Positions 1 through 9,095 of a stretch of 64,000 bases of DNA are shown piece after piece (position 1 is the first letter of the stretch; each line of letters starts with the position of its first letter). The position numbers were made by a program, and so were the translations under genes. Under the pieces are notes generated by a model. It saw nothing but the letters and a program-made list of their open reading frames with translations, was not told the origin of the DNA and searched no databases. Source of the DNA: Mesorhizobium sp. CU3 (GTDB lineage: Bacteria; Pseudomonadota; Alphaproteobacteria; Rhizobiales; Rhizobiaceae); assembly GCF_006442965.1 (NCBI RefSeq), contig NZ_VFWX01000023.1, positions 57,256-121,255 on the forward strand, given 5' to 3'.

Positions 1-2
1 GA

Positions 3-818
3 CTGCGGCTCAGCCCCTCGGCGATGAGCCGGGCGCTGGCCAGGCTGCGCGAGGCGACCGGCGACCCGCTGCTGGTGCGCGCCGGGCGCGGCCTGGCGCC
101 GACGCCGCGCGCCATCGAACTCGCCGCCGAGGTCGGCCAGTTGGTGAAACAGGCGGAAACGATGCTGCGGCCGGTCGCGCGGCTCGACCTCAAGACGCTC
201 AGCCGCTCCTTCACCATGCGCAACAGCGACGGTTTTGTGGAAAATTTCGGCCCGGCGCTGATTGCCCGCGTCGCCCGGGAAGCGCCAGGCGTGCAACTGC
301 GCTTCGTGCCGAAGCCCGACAAGGAGAGCGGCCCGATGCGCGAGGGCGCGGTCGATCTCGAAACCGGCGTGGTCGGAGGCTCGATCGGGCCGGAGGTGCG
401 CGCGCAGGCGCTGTTCCGCGACCGGTTCGTCGGCGTCGTACGAGCCGGGCACACGCTCAGCGAAGGCAGGCTCACCACCGCCCGCTTTGCCGCCGGGCGG
501 CATATCCTTGTCTCGCGCCGCGGGCTCGATCGCGGGCCGGTCGACGCGGCGCTGGAGGTAGCCGGCCTGACACGCGAGATCGCGACCGTGGTCGGCGGCT
601 TTGCCGAGGCGCTTGCCTTGGCGCGCGGCTCCGATCTCATCGCCACCGTGCCGGAGCGCTACACGCAGACACTGCGCGCAGGGATGTTCACCTTCGCACT
701 GCCGGTGAAGCTCGCGGAGCTGACAATCTCGCTGTTATGGCACCCACGCCTCGATGCCGACCCGGCGCATCGCTGGCTGCGTGGTGTGGTGCGCGAGGTA
801 TGCGGCACGCCTGTTTGA
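3..818 (+). CDS. LysR-family transcriptional regulator (5' truncated)
   Basis: The frame is open to the window edge and begins inside the recognition helix of a LysR winged HTH (LSPSAMSRALARLR), so about 30 N-terminal residues lie outside. An internal ATG at 24 is unlikely to be the true start. After the HTH come the linker helix and a substrate-binding-like domain (LTISLLWHPRLDADPAHRWLR near the end is typical of NodD/LinR-like members of the family). The role is ligand-responsive transcription control; the target is probably the divergent or neighbouring gene outside the window. Sure of the family, not of the ligand. Confidence 0.9.
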   Translation: MRLSPSAMSRALARLREATGDPLLVRAGRGLAPTPRAIELAAEVGQLVKQAETMLRPVARLDLKTLSRSFTMRNSDGFVENFGPALIARVAREAPGVQLRFVPKPDKESGPMREGAVDLETGVVGGSIGPEVRAQALFRDRFVGVVRAGHTLSEGRLTTARFAAGRHILVSRRGLDRGPVDAALEVAGLTREIATVVGGFAEALALARGSDLIATVPERYTQTLRAGMFTFALPVKLAELTISLLWHPRLDADPAHRWLRGVVREVCGTPV

Positions 819-882
819 GGGCACTCGCGCAGCTTCGCCTATCCCTGTACGATCATGCTCGTTCCGAACCTGGGGGATCATC

Positions 883-1368
883 ATGAAACGCGCACTGGCA
901 ACACTCATCCTGGCGCTGCTTGCGGTCCAGCAGGCCGAGGCCGCCGCGTGCAGCTGGAGCGCCAAGATGGAGGAAGACGAGGGCGGCAGCGTGATGATGG
1001 CTTCCGTCTGCGGCGGACCGAAGGGCGATGCACATCTGATACTGGCCTGCTTCGACAAACCTGTGCTGAGCTATGATCTCGGCGCCGCCGGCCAGCAGTT
1101 GGAGCCCGGCATCAGCGGCTCTTTCACCTTCAAGGCCGGCGACAAGAGCCTGACGAAGAAGCTCGAGCTCGAGGCAATGTACAACTACTTCACCACCGAG
1201 CTTTCCGGCCCATCAGACCCGCTGCTAGCGCTGTTGCGCGGCAAGGGCGACGTGACGGTGTCGGCGGACAAATACGGCGCGGCAAGCTTTCCGCTGAAGG
1301 GCTCCGGCGCCGCGATCGGCAAGGTGCTGGCCGAATGCGGCAAGGGCTCGGCCGGCGAAGCGGATTAA
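883..1368 (+). CDS. Small exported hypothetical protein
   Basis: A 161-residue protein with a clear Sec signal peptide (MKRALATLILALLAVQQAEAAA), so probably periplasmic. The mature part has several cysteines (ACSWS, SVCGG, ILACFDK, LAECGKG) that could form disulfides. I do not recognise a named family. The ATG at 883 is chosen over the upstream in-frame ATG at 754 because the signal peptide starts exactly there and a purine-rich GGGGGATC precedes it; the upstream extension overlaps the LysR gene. Confidence 0.75.
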   Translation: MKRALATLILALLAVQQAEAAACSWSAKMEEDEGGSVMMASVCGGPKGDAHLILACFDKPVLSYDLGAAGQQLEPGISGSFTFKAGDKSLTKKLELEAMYNYFTTELSGPSDPLLALLRGKGDVTVSADKYGAASFPLKGSGAAIGKVLAECGKGSAGEAD

Positions 1369-1534
1369 GAGCCGTTCTCTTCGGGACGTTGTGCGCCCGG
1401 CGTGGAAATGACCAACACCTGTTAATTCCACGCTGCTTTCGACGCGGCGTCCAACGCTCGTTTCCTCGCCCTTCCCTCATTGTCCTCCCATCGACGACGC
1501 GAATGATCGCGCCGCAACAAAGATGGAGACGACA

Positions 1535-1762
1535 ATGACGACCTTGGACCATATTGCCCACGAAACAGGCCGCGACGGCTTCAACCTGCTCGGCTTTGCC
1601 GGCCGCGCCTTGCGCGTGGTCTTTCACGCCATGCGGATGCGCAGCGATCGCGCCGCGTTGCATGCCATGCCGGATCATCAGTTGAAGGACATCGGCATCG
1701 GCCGCTCGCAGATCGAGCATTACACCCCCGTCCGCTTCACGCTGTCCGGCAAGGACGCCTGA
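1535..1762 (+). CDS. DUF1127 domain small protein
   Basis: About 75 residues. The C-terminal half carries the DUF1127 (YjiS-like) signature: an amphipathic helix followed by LHAMPDHQLKDIGIGRSQIE, matching the common L..L.D..L.DIG..R..I pattern. Short DUF1127 proteins in alphaproteobacteria have been linked to RNA turnover and to phosphate and carbon metabolism; no specific role can be read here. An in-frame ATG at 1523 is possible, but GGAGACGAC just before 1535 favours the later start. Confidence 0.85.
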   Translation: MTTLDHIAHETGRDGFNLLGFAGRALRVVFHAMRMRSDRAALHAMPDHQLKDIGIGRSQIEHYTPVRFTLSGKDA

Positions 1763-1944
1763 GCCGATCGAGAGCCTCCGGCATTGCCGGGGTTCTCGTG
1801 GTGGCCTGCCCGATCCCGATCCAACGCTGTTTCCATGGCGGCGGATCGAAATTCCACGCTCGCACCCACTCTCGTTCAAACGTTCATCGGCCAAGGAAAG
1901 GCCGTCCGGCAACCAAGCCGCAAACCACCTTTTGGAGTAGTCAA

Positions 1945-2523
1945 ATGCAACCCAACACCAAACCTGCAAGGCTTCCGCTCAACGGCGTCGACACGCCGAA
2001 CCTGCTCGCAACCATCAACTTCGTCGCCGGCCAGCCGGAACTGGCGAAGTTCCAGTTCCGCGCCCACAACGAATGGATCGAGGGCACGCACAGCAAGAGC
2101 GTCATGCATGGCTTCTTCGGCGCTGGCCAGGAGCAGAAGCACGAGAAGCCGCATTACGCCGACAGCGACCATCCGACCATCCTGTGCGGCGCCGACAATG
2201 CGCCGACGCCGGTGGAATGGCTGCTGCACGGGCTGGCGAGCTGCCTGATGGCCGGCGTCGCCAACATCGCCGCCGCGCGCGGCATCAAGCTGACCAAGGT
2301 AAAGTGCTCGGTCGACGGCGACATCGACCTGCGCGGCATCCTCGGCATTTCCGACGAGGTGCGCAACGGCTTCCAGGACATCCAGGTCAACTTCGAGGTC
2401 GAGGGCGATGCGCCGGCCGAGAAGCTCACCCAGTTGGTCGAACAGGCCCGAGCCCGTTCGGCCGTGTTCGACGTGCTGACCAAGGGTGTGCCGGTCAAGG
2501 TCGGCATCAAGACCATCCAATGA
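1945..2523 (+). CDS. OsmC-like protein
   Basis: A 192-residue OsmC/Ohr-superfamily protein. The fold signature is present: HGLASCLMAGVANIAAARGI contains the N-terminal redox cysteine on the long helix. The position where family peroxidases carry the second cysteine reads ARSAVFDVLTKG, so that residue is Ser and two-cysteine peroxidase chemistry is doubtful. The start follows TTTTGGAGTAGTCAA. It opens a plus-strand series with two flavoproteins and a MaoC-like protein (spacing 60 bp to the next), which suggests a joint oxidative or lipid-related role. Confidence 0.88.
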   Translation: MQPNTKPARLPLNGVDTPNLLATINFVAGQPELAKFQFRAHNEWIEGTHSKSVMHGFFGAGQEQKHEKPHYADSDHPTILCGADNAPTPVEWLLHGLASCLMAGVANIAAARGIKLTKVKCSVDGDIDLRGILGISDEVRNGFQDIQVNFEVEGDAPAEKLTQLVEQARARSAVFDVLTKGVPVKVGIKTIQ

Positions 2524-2583
2524 TCTGAACCCAGCAGGTGGTCCGGAGCCGATCCGGACCGCCCTCCCAAACGGATGAGAACC

Positions 2584-3810
2584 ATGAAACGGGCTGACGT
2601 CGTCATCGTCGGCGCGGGCCAGGCCGGCCTTGCGCTCAGCCATTGCCTCGGCCGGGCCGGCATCGAGCATGTCGTGCTGGAGCGCGGCCGCATCGGCGAA
2701 CGCTGGCGCTCGCAGAGCTGGCGGTCACTCAGGCTGCTGACGCCCAATTGGCTGAATGCGCTGCCCGGCTCGCCCTATAAGGGCGGCGACCCCGACGGCT
2801 TCATGAGCAAAGGGATGTTCGTGGAAAGCCTGGAGCGCTACGCCTGGCAATGGCAAGCGCCTGTCGAGACCAATGTCGAGGTGATCACTGCCAAGCGGAC
2901 CGGCGACGGCTTTGCCTTGCGCACCAGCGCCGGCGACTGGTCGGCGCGCGCGGTCGTCGTTGCGACCGGACATTGCGACCAGCCGCTCATCCCGTTTGCG
3001 CCCGAAACCGTCCGTGGACCGGTCAGCATCCACGCCTCTCAATACCGCTCGCCTGGCGAGCTGCCGGGCGGCGGCGTGCTGGTCGTCGGCGCATCGTCCT
3101 CCGGCGTGCAGATCGCCGACGAGCTTGCCCGCGCCGGGCGGCGCGTCGTGCTTTCGGTCGGCAAGCACACGCGCCTACCAAGGACATGGCGCGGCCAGGA
3201 TATCTTCTTCTGGCTGTCCGCAATGGGCCTGATGGCGCAGCGCCCGGAAGATTTGGCCAATCCGGAAGCCGCCCGGCGCCAGCCTTCGCTGCAGCTCGCC
3301 GGCCGGCCGGACGGCGCCAATGTCGATCTCGCCACGCTGCAGGCGCTCGGCGTGCAACTGGCCGGGCGGGTGCGTGGCGTCGGCGACCGCGAGATCAGCT
3401 TCGCCGGCGGCCTCGGCCAGCACATAGCGGCGGCGGACGCAAAGCAGGCGCGCCTGCTCGACCAGATCGACCTTTTCACGGGATCGCCGACACCATACCG
3501 GCCCGAGCCTGTCGCGATGCCGGCGGCCAGCGCGGAACGGCTGTCGCTGAGCGACGGATCGATCCGCACCATTATCTGGGCAACCGGCTATGCGCGCTCT
3601 TTCGGCTGGCTGGAACCGCTCGCGCTCGGCGCCGACGGCGAGATCGCGCATCAGGGCGGCGTCACCAGCGTGCCCGGGCTTTATGCGCTGGGCTTCCGCT
3701 TCCTGCGCAAGCGCGATTCCAATTTCATCGGCGGTGTCGGCGCAGACGCCGAGGCAATCGCCACCGAAGTCTCCCACTATCTCGACTGCAACGGCCGCAA
3801 GGCGGCCTGA
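2584..3810 (+). CDS. FAD-dependent monooxygenase-like oxidoreductase
   Basis: About 408 residues of the CzcO/flavin-containing monooxygenase-like group. An N-terminal FAD-binding Rossmann motif (VVIVGAGQAGLALSHCLGRAG) is followed by ERWRSQSWRSLRLLTPNW. A second nucleotide-binding motif (GGGVLVVGASSSGVQIADELARAG) fits NADPH. IIWATGYARSF near the C-terminus is the ATG motif of this class. The ATG at 2584 has a GGATGAGA ribosome site; the ATG at 2575 is nine bases upstream and lacks one. Substrate unknown. Only 9 bp separate it from the next flavoprotein, so they are cotranscribed. Confidence 0.9.
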   Translation: MKRADVVIVGAGQAGLALSHCLGRAGIEHVVLERGRIGERWRSQSWRSLRLLTPNWLNALPGSPYKGGDPDGFMSKGMFVESLERYAWQWQAPVETNVEVITAKRTGDGFALRTSAGDWSARAVVVATGHCDQPLIPFAPETVRGPVSIHASQYRSPGELPGGGVLVVGASSSGVQIADELARAGRRVVLSVGKHTRLPRTWRGQDIFFWLSAMGLMAQRPEDLANPEAARRQPSLQLAGRPDGANVDLATLQALGVQLAGRVRGVGDREISFAGGLGQHIAAADAKQARLLDQIDLFTGSPTPYRPEPVAMPAASAERLSLSDGSIRTIIWATGYARSFGWLEPLALGADGEIAHQGGVTSVPGLYALGFRFLRKRDSNFIGGVGADAEAIATEVSHYLDCNGRKAA

Positions 3811-3819
3811 GGACAAACA

Positions 3820-5088
3820 ATGCCAACGACCTCCCTCCCCCCGATCCCCAAACGCAGCCACTATGATGCGGTCATCGTCGGCGCGCGCTGCGCCGGCGCC
3901 GCGACCGCGATGCTGCTCGCCCGCGCCGGGCTGAACGTGCTTGCCATCGACCGCAAGCCCTATGGCTCCGACACGCTGTCGACACACGCGCTGATGCGGC
4001 CGGCCGTGCTGCAGCTTGCGCGCTGGGGCCTGCTGAAGCCGCTGCTCGAGGCCGGCACGCCGCTGATCGAGACGACCACCTTCCACTATGGCGACGAGGA
4101 GATCGTCATCCCGCTCGCCGCCGGCTCGGACCTCCCGGGGCTGATCGCGCCGCGGCGTACCGTGCTCGACCGCATTCTCGTCGATGCGGCGCGCAAGGCA
4201 GGCGCCGAAATCCTGCACGAGATGGTGGTCGGCGACCTGATCGCCGATACACGCGGCCGCGTGCGCGGCGTCGATATCCGCTCAGCCGGCCGCGCCGCGC
4301 TCCGGGTCAGCGCCGATATCGTCATCGGCGCGGACGGTATCGGTTCGCTGGTGGCGAAATGCTGCGACGCGCAGGTGCTGCGGCACGGCAGCGTTTCGGC
4401 CGCGCATGTCTATGGCTACGCGCCCATCGAGCCCGGCGCCGGCTATCACTGGTATTTCCGCGACGGGCTGGCCGGCTCGCTCATCCCGACCAATGACGGC
4501 CAGGCTTGCATTGTCGCTTCGGTGCCGACGAGCCTGTTCGACCTGCATTTTCGGGTTGGACACGCCGGCGCCCGCATAGAGGTGCTGGAAGCGCTTTCGC
4601 CGGCGCTAGCCGAGCAGGCGAGCCAGGCGCCTTCTGATGCCCGCCTGCAGGCCTTTCGCGGCGTGCCGGGCTACATCCGCCAGGCGCACGGCCCGGGCTG
4701 GGCTCTGGTCGGCGACGCCGGCTTCTTCCGCGACCCGCTTACCGCGCACGGCATTTCCGATGCGCTGCGCGACGCCGAGAGTCTGGCGCTGGCGGTCCTC
4801 GATGGCAGGGGAGCGGCATTCGAGGCCTATCAGCGCGAGCGCGACCTCGTCGCCAACCAGATCCTCGACACCACCGACGCAGTCGCGGGCTTCGACTGGA
4901 CGCTGAACGACATCGGCGAGAGGCATCGCCGCTTCAGCGCGGTGGTGAAGAGTGAGGTGCAGAGGCTCGCCGAAAGGGAGACACCGCGCGCCGCGCGCCG
5001 GACGTCCGCCCACCGGGCGCCGGCGAACCAAGACGAGCCGCTGGCCGCAACCCGGCCGAACATCCATCGCAATCGAATAGGAGCATGA
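3820..5088 (+). CDS. FAD-dependent oxidoreductase (geranylgeranyl-reductase/PHBH-like)
   Basis: A 422-residue single-FAD protein. It has the N-terminal GxGxxG-like motif in variant form (DAVIVGARCAGAATAMLLARAG, with Arg-Cys in place of the usual Gly-Pro/Gly), a DxG motif (IVIGADGIGSLVA), and the C-terminal FAD motif WALVGDAGFFRDPLTAHGISDALRDAE. This is the layout of p-hydroxybenzoate hydroxylase-type monooxygenases and related reductases. The C-terminus runs on with an Arg/Ala-rich tail. Its stop overlaps the MaoC start by ATGA. Substrate not readable. Confidence 0.88.
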   Translation: MPTTSLPPIPKRSHYDAVIVGARCAGAATAMLLARAGLNVLAIDRKPYGSDTLSTHALMRPAVLQLARWGLLKPLLEAGTPLIETTTFHYGDEEIVIPLAAGSDLPGLIAPRRTVLDRILVDAARKAGAEILHEMVVGDLIADTRGRVRGVDIRSAGRAALRVSADIVIGADGIGSLVAKCCDAQVLRHGSVSAAHVYGYAPIEPGAGYHWYFRDGLAGSLIPTNDGQACIVASVPTSLFDLHFRVGHAGARIEVLEALSPALAEQASQAPSDARLQAFRGVPGYIRQAHGPGWALVGDAGFFRDPLTAHGISDALRDAESLALAVLDGRGAAFEAYQRERDLVANQILDTTDAVAGFDWTLNDIGERHRRFSAVVKSEVQRLAERETPRAARRTSAHRAPANQDEPLAATRPNIHRNRIGA

Positions 5089-5546
5089 CCATGACCGCGC
5101 ATATGATGAAGGACGGCTGGACGGGCGTCGCCAAGGGGCGGCCGCAGGTCGGTGCGTTCGCCGAGCGTTCGCGGCGCACGCAAACCTGGGACATCGAAGC
5201 TTTCGCGGAGATGACCGGCGATCGTAATCCGCTGCATTTCGACAAGACGGCCGCCGAGGCCTCGGTGTTCGGCAAGCTCATCGTTCAAGGCGGCGTCACG
5301 TCCGGCATACTCAACGCGGTGGTGGCCGAGGACCTGCCCGGCCCCGGCTCGGTGTTCCTCGAAGTGTCGTGGAAATTCGTCAAGGCGGTCGGCATCGGCG
5401 AACTGATCACCGGCCGCGTCGAGGTGATCGACGTGCGCGCCGATAAGCCGATCACCAAGTTGGAGACATCGGTGCGCAACGAGGCCGGCGAAATCTGCCT
5501 GACCGGGACCGCCACGGTGTTCACCGTGCCGCTGGCCAAGGGGTGA
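5085..5546 (+). CDS. MaoC-like (R)-specific enoyl hydratase
   Basis: A 153-residue hot-dog fold protein with the hydratase-2 motif: FAEMTGDRNPLHFDKTAAEAS holds the catalytic Asp and His, followed by VQGGVTSGILNAVV. Family members hydrate enoyl-CoA or a similar acyl chain. Translation is coupled to the upstream flavoprotein through an ATGA overlap, with AATAGGAGC as ribosome site inside the preceding gene. Sharing an operon with two FAD enzymes suggests modification of an acyl substrate; this is inferred. Confidence 0.88.
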   Translation: MTMTAHMMKDGWTGVAKGRPQVGAFAERSRRTQTWDIEAFAEMTGDRNPLHFDKTAAEASVFGKLIVQGGVTSGILNAVVAEDLPGPGSVFLEVSWKFVKAVGIGELITGRVEVIDVRADKPITKLETSVRNEAGEICLTGTATVFTVPLAKG

Positions 5547-5603
5547 GTCTCATAAACAGGCCAGGATATCGATCCGGTCGGCGTTGCGTTGTCCGGCCCG
5601 GTT

Positions 5604-6140
5604 TTATTGATGGTCTAGGAGCTTGGTCACCTTGACGTCGCGCCTGCCCTGCGCGTTCGCATGATCGACGCCGTCTATGGTGATGGCGAAGGTGCCGTTT
5701 TCGGTCCTGGCTATCCAGCCCCTGCCCTTGAGATACCAGAGATGGAACTCGAGATGTTCCTGCGGGCAGCCCGACAGACGCTCGAGCTCTTCGTCGCCGA
5801 TGCCTGGATTGTTCACGTCCTGCCGACGCCTGACATAAAGGAGCGAGAGGATCTTGGCCTGAATGGCTGAATCGCGCTCGACGCTGCCGGGATCGCCCGC
5901 CTCGTCGCTCAGTTGGCGCCGATCGTCCAGCCGCTCGTTGTATTGAACGTCATATTGCGCGCGCTTGACCGGATCCTTGAGCGTGTTGTGGGCCTCGACG
6001 ATCTCGCTGAAGCGCGCCTCGTTGCCCGTCTCCCGATTGTCGGGATGATAGCGCATGGCGAAATAGCGAAATATCCGTTCGATGGTTTCCGAGTTGGCTC
6101 GCGGACTGACCTGCAAAAGTTCGTAATAGTCTATGAACAA
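5604..6140 (-). CDS. DnaJ-domain protein
   Basis: A J domain occupies the first ~70 residues: DYYELLQVSPRANSETIERI, then the HPD motif in MRYHPDNRETGN, then ARFSEIVEAHNTLKDPVKRAQYD. The rest (about 110 residues) has no zinc finger or client domain that I recognise and contains a winged-helix-like C-terminus (LWYLKGRGWIARTENGTFAITIDGVD). A TTG start at 6140 fits, because GGGGGAACG precedes it and the J domain starts directly. Longer upstream starts add a segment unlike any J protein. It probably recruits DnaK to a specific partner. Confidence 0.8.
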   Translation of the reverse strand: MFIDYYELLQVSPRANSETIERIFRYFAMRYHPDNRETGNEARFSEIVEAHNTLKDPVKRAQYDVQYNERLDDRRQLSDEAGDPGSVERDSAIQAKILSLLYVRRRQDVNNPGIGDEELERLSGCPQEHLEFHLWYLKGRGWIARTENGTFAITIDGVDHANAQGRRDVKVTKLLDHQ

Positions 6141-6300
6141 GACGTTCCCCCAAAACTGCCCATAGTTTGTTACGTTGTTTGCTCCGATGCAATGCAGACC
6201 GAAGGCCCAAATGCGGCTCCTCAAGTCCGACGATGATTACAATTGTCTGCAATGATTCGCAGGAGGTTTGCCGAGGGCTTTTGTGACCCAAGTTGCACTT

Positions 6301-7896
6301 CTATCCGCCCGCAGTCTCGGCGACGAAGGCGCGGACATGGGCGATGAAATCGTCGAAGGCCGGTTCGCCTTCCAGCAGGATATGGTTCCTGCTTTCGAGC
6401 TCGACGAAGCGCGCGCCGGGAATGCCGGCGGCCATGGTGTGCCCTGATTCCACCGGGGCGACATTGTCGTCCCGTGCGTGCAGCACCAGCGTCGGCACCC
6501 GCACCTTCTCCAGGAGATCGCTGACGTCGATGACGGAGAACGCGCTCTGCAGGCGAAAGGCGTCGTCCGGCGAAATGGTGCGCAGCATCAGATCGTCCAT
6601 CCAGCCGAAATGCTCGTGCGTGGCGCCGGGGATGAACATGGAACAGAAGACCTGGCGGAACATCGGGTTCTGCTTGCCCCAGCCCTCGCGCATCAGCGTC
6701 GCGATCGCCTCGCGCGTCGCGATCTCACCGGCGTCGCCGCGTGCCCGCCAGCCTTTGACGTAGCCGCCATAGAGGATCATGCCCGACACTTTTTCTGGAT
6801 GGCGTATGGCGTAGGCGATCGACACCGCGCAGCTCTGCGAAAGGCCGAGCAGCGTGAAGCGCTCGAGCCCCGCCGCCTCGACCACGCATTCGAGGTCCGA
6901 CACCATGGTCTCGAACGAGACGTCGATGACGTGGCGTTGCGAGAGGCCGTTGCAGCGCTCGTCATAACGCACGAGTTGGTTCTCGCGCGACAGCCCGGCC
7001 ATCCAATGCCGCCAGATCGGACTGTCCCAATCGAAAGTGAGATGCGACATCCAATGCGCCGCGCGCAGAATCGGCAGGCCGCTCCCGGTGCGGGCATAGG
7101 CCAGCCTCGTGCCGTCGACGGCACGGCAGAAATGCACGGCGCGGCCGGGGTCCTGCGCAGGTGCCGGGCTCAGCGCCCGCGCGGGCGGCTGGGCCGCCAC
7201 ACTTGCGCCAGGTTGCGCGGAACGCCCGCTCGGCTGGGCAGCCGCCGCCTTCACCTTATCCTCAAGCGCCTCGATTTCGCTCTTCAGCCTGGCATCCTCG
7301 GGAATCAGGCGGCTCAAGCGCTGGACGAGCGGCAGCGCCCGTCTTGGATCGCCGGCAAGGCGCTCGACCAGTTCGCGCAAGATGCCGAGTTCGGCGATCT
7401 CGACCTCGCTGGCGATCGCCTGCCGCCAGGCTTCGTATTCGGCGCAGCGTTCGAGCGACAGATCGGCGAGGAAGGCGCCGCGGATCGAGGCGACGGCAGC
7501 TTCGAGTTCTTTGGTCGAGCGGCTGGAGAGATCGGCCTTGGCCAATGGCAACAGCCGCGCATGATCCGTTTCGATCCTGAGCGCGACGGCATTGCGGTCG
7601 GCGACCAAAGCGCCTTCGTCATCGCCCAGCACCTGGCGGATCTTGGACAGGCTCCAGCGGAGGGCGCCGCGCGGATCGTCCGGGATGTCCCAGAAGATCT
7701 CGCATAGGCGCTCGCGCTGATGCGACCTTCCGGTGACGGCGAGATAGGCAAGGAGCGCCCTGGTCTTGCGCGACGGCGGCAGGTCGAGCGGCGCGCCGGC
7801 GCGCGACACTTGGAAATCGCCGAGCACACAAAGGTCGAGCAGCCCGGTTTGCGGACTGTCGGTCATGCGGCCGGGCACCCTTGAGCTGCCATGCAT
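6301..7896 (-). CDS. SARP/BTAD-type regulator fused to alpha/beta hydrolase
   Basis: A 531-residue fusion. Residues ~20-110 form an OmpR/SARP-like winged HTH (SRKTRALLAYLAVTGRSHQR, LRWSLSKIRQVLGDD). Residues ~115-215 match the helical BTAD domain, and ~216-252 are a Pro/Ala linker. Residues ~253-531 are an alpha/beta hydrolase with nucleophile elbow LLGLSQSCAVSIAYA (Ser ~353), Asp ~475 in LHARDDNVAP and His ~504 in SRNHILLEG. The elbow reads G-x-S-x-S, not G-x-S-x-G. GAGGAGCAAGCA before the ATG supports the start. It may sense a small molecule through the hydrolase fold. Confidence 0.88.
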   Translation of the reverse strand: MHGSSRVPGRMTDSPQTGLLDLCVLGDFQVSRAGAPLDLPPSRKTRALLAYLAVTGRSHQRERLCEIFWDIPDDPRGALRWSLSKIRQVLGDDEGALVADRNAVALRIETDHARLLPLAKADLSSRSTKELEAAVASIRGAFLADLSLERCAEYEAWRQAIASEVEIAELGILRELVERLAGDPRRALPLVQRLSRLIPEDARLKSEIEALEDKVKAAAAQPSGRSAQPGASVAAQPPARALSPAPAQDPGRAVHFCRAVDGTRLAYARTGSGLPILRAAHWMSHLTFDWDSPIWRHWMAGLSRENQLVRYDERCNGLSQRHVIDVSFETMVSDLECVVEAAGLERFTLLGLSQSCAVSIAYAIRHPEKVSGMILYGGYVKGWRARGDAGEIATREAIATLMREGWGKQNPMFRQVFCSMFIPGATHEHFGWMDDLMLRTISPDDAFRLQSAFSVIDVSDLLEKVRVPTLVLHARDDNVAPVESGHTMAAGIPGARFVELESRNHILLEGEPAFDDFIAHVRAFVAETAGG

Positions 7897-8087
7897 TGCT
7901 TGCTCCTCGGCGCGGCGAGAGAAGGCCGCACCGCCATATCAAAATCAGCTAAAATGCGAAAGCCTCGCCGCCGCATGATAGTGGCGGATGCCGGATATGG
8001 CAGGACGGCGATGCGATCTGTGCGATGGATTACACTGGCTGCGATACCCATGCGCGACCTCAGCACGGCTCTTGCGAAAACGCGAAA

Positions 8088-8117
8088 GGGCCCCGCCGGC
8101 AGCTGCCGGCGAGGCTC
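8088..8117 (-). terminator. Hairpin terminator of the small secreted protein gene
   Basis: An 11-bp GC-rich stem (GCCGGC core) around the AGCT loop lies 22 bases after the stop of the gene at 8139-8318 and is followed on the minus strand by a T-rich stretch (CCCTTTCGCGTTTTCG). Confidence 0.7.
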
Positions 8118-8138
8118 TTTACGAGCGACGATCGCCGA

Positions 8139-8318
8139 TCAGCGAGCGTCGTGGCCGCCACGACCCTCGTGGCCACCATTGTTTGCGGCACCGAGGCAAA
8201 CACCCCAGTAGCTGTCGTGATTGTTGCACGACACGAGGGTCTGCTGAGCAAAAGCCGAACCGGCGAAAGCAGAAACGGCAACAGCGGCAATAATAGCATT
8301 GCGAACAATCTTGATCAT
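8139..8318 (-). CDS. Small exported protein
   Basis: A 59-residue product with a Sec signal peptide (MIKIVRNAIIAAVAVSAFAG, then SAFAQQ), leaving about 34 mature residues with two cysteines and a Gly/His-rich tail (ANNGGHEGRGGHDAR). The ribosome site AAGGAAATTTGAA sits directly before the ATG, and a terminator follows. No family recognised. Frames extending upstream to 8579 lack such a start and are rejected. Confidence 0.75.
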   Translation of the reverse strand: MIKIVRNAIIAAVAVSAFAGSAFAQQTLVSCNNHDSYWGVCLGAANNGGHEGRGGHDAR

Positions 8319-8678
8319 TTCAAATTTCCTTTTTTCAATGTCCGGTCGGTGCCGGTCGACGGAGGTTTTGAAGCGATTGTGTTTCAGTTCGATGGCGCTT
8401 CGACGCGATTTTGTTTCGAGCTGACAACCTTGCGGGCATCGAGGCCTGGCCAACAAGGCGCCGGCGGCACAGCCGGCGATAGGCAGGATCGACGTTAGCG
8501 TACAATTCTCCTTCGAAGCGGCATGAACTCGTTTGCGTGCAAATGTTTCAGCGGCGCCCGTCTCTGTTACGGACCGCAAGTTTCAGTGCGATGCGGCAGA
8601 AACAGTCATCGGCCATTTAAGGTAGGGGCAACCGAAGATCGTCTCCGGTACAGCCTCGCAAGATGAGGGATGAGATCC
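8319..8678. other. Intergenic region, promoter side of the small secreted gene
   Basis: About 360 bases with no ORF that I can support. It must contain the minus-strand promoter of the small secreted gene, but I see no convincing -35/-10 pair. Confidence 0.4.
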
Positions 8679-8852
8679 ATGTCGATACTACGCACGCTGA
8701 GCCGCATGGGAGCGGCCTTGAAATTTGCGCAGGATCCGCGCCAGACGAGCCGGATGCTGAACGGCATGCCGCAGGATGTCCGGATGGATATCGCCTGGCC
8801 GGTCATGCCCTCATTGGGGCGCCCGCGATCGAATGGCTGGGACGGCCTCTGA
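8679..8852 (+). CDS. Possible small protein, unknown
   Basis: A 57-residue frame beginning MSILRTLSRMGAALKFAQDP with GAGGGATGAGATCC just before the ATG. Its composition (Met/Arg-rich amphipathic start, then RQTSRMLNGMPQDVRMDIAWP) reads like a real short protein and not an antisense shadow, but I recognise no family. No gene overlaps it on the other strand that I would accept. Confidence 0.45.
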   Translation: MSILRTLSRMGAALKFAQDPRQTSRMLNGMPQDVRMDIAWPVMPSLGRPRSNGWDGL

Positions 8853-9095
8853 CGCGAACCGGATGGCGATGCGACGGGTGGCAAGCCACGAGTAGCGCCT
8901 GCCGCTGCCCACCCCCTTGGCGAACCCCCTAGCCCCGCACCATATGACTCCTCGCCGGCAATGATTGTCCTCGCGACAAGCGTGATCGATCCAGACAAGC
9001 CGGCCAGGCGGTCCATCCCGGGCCGCCGACGCTCCTCGCGAGGCCCGTTGCGGCATCGCGCGACCCTGACCGGCCGCGATGAAGGAGCTTTGTCC

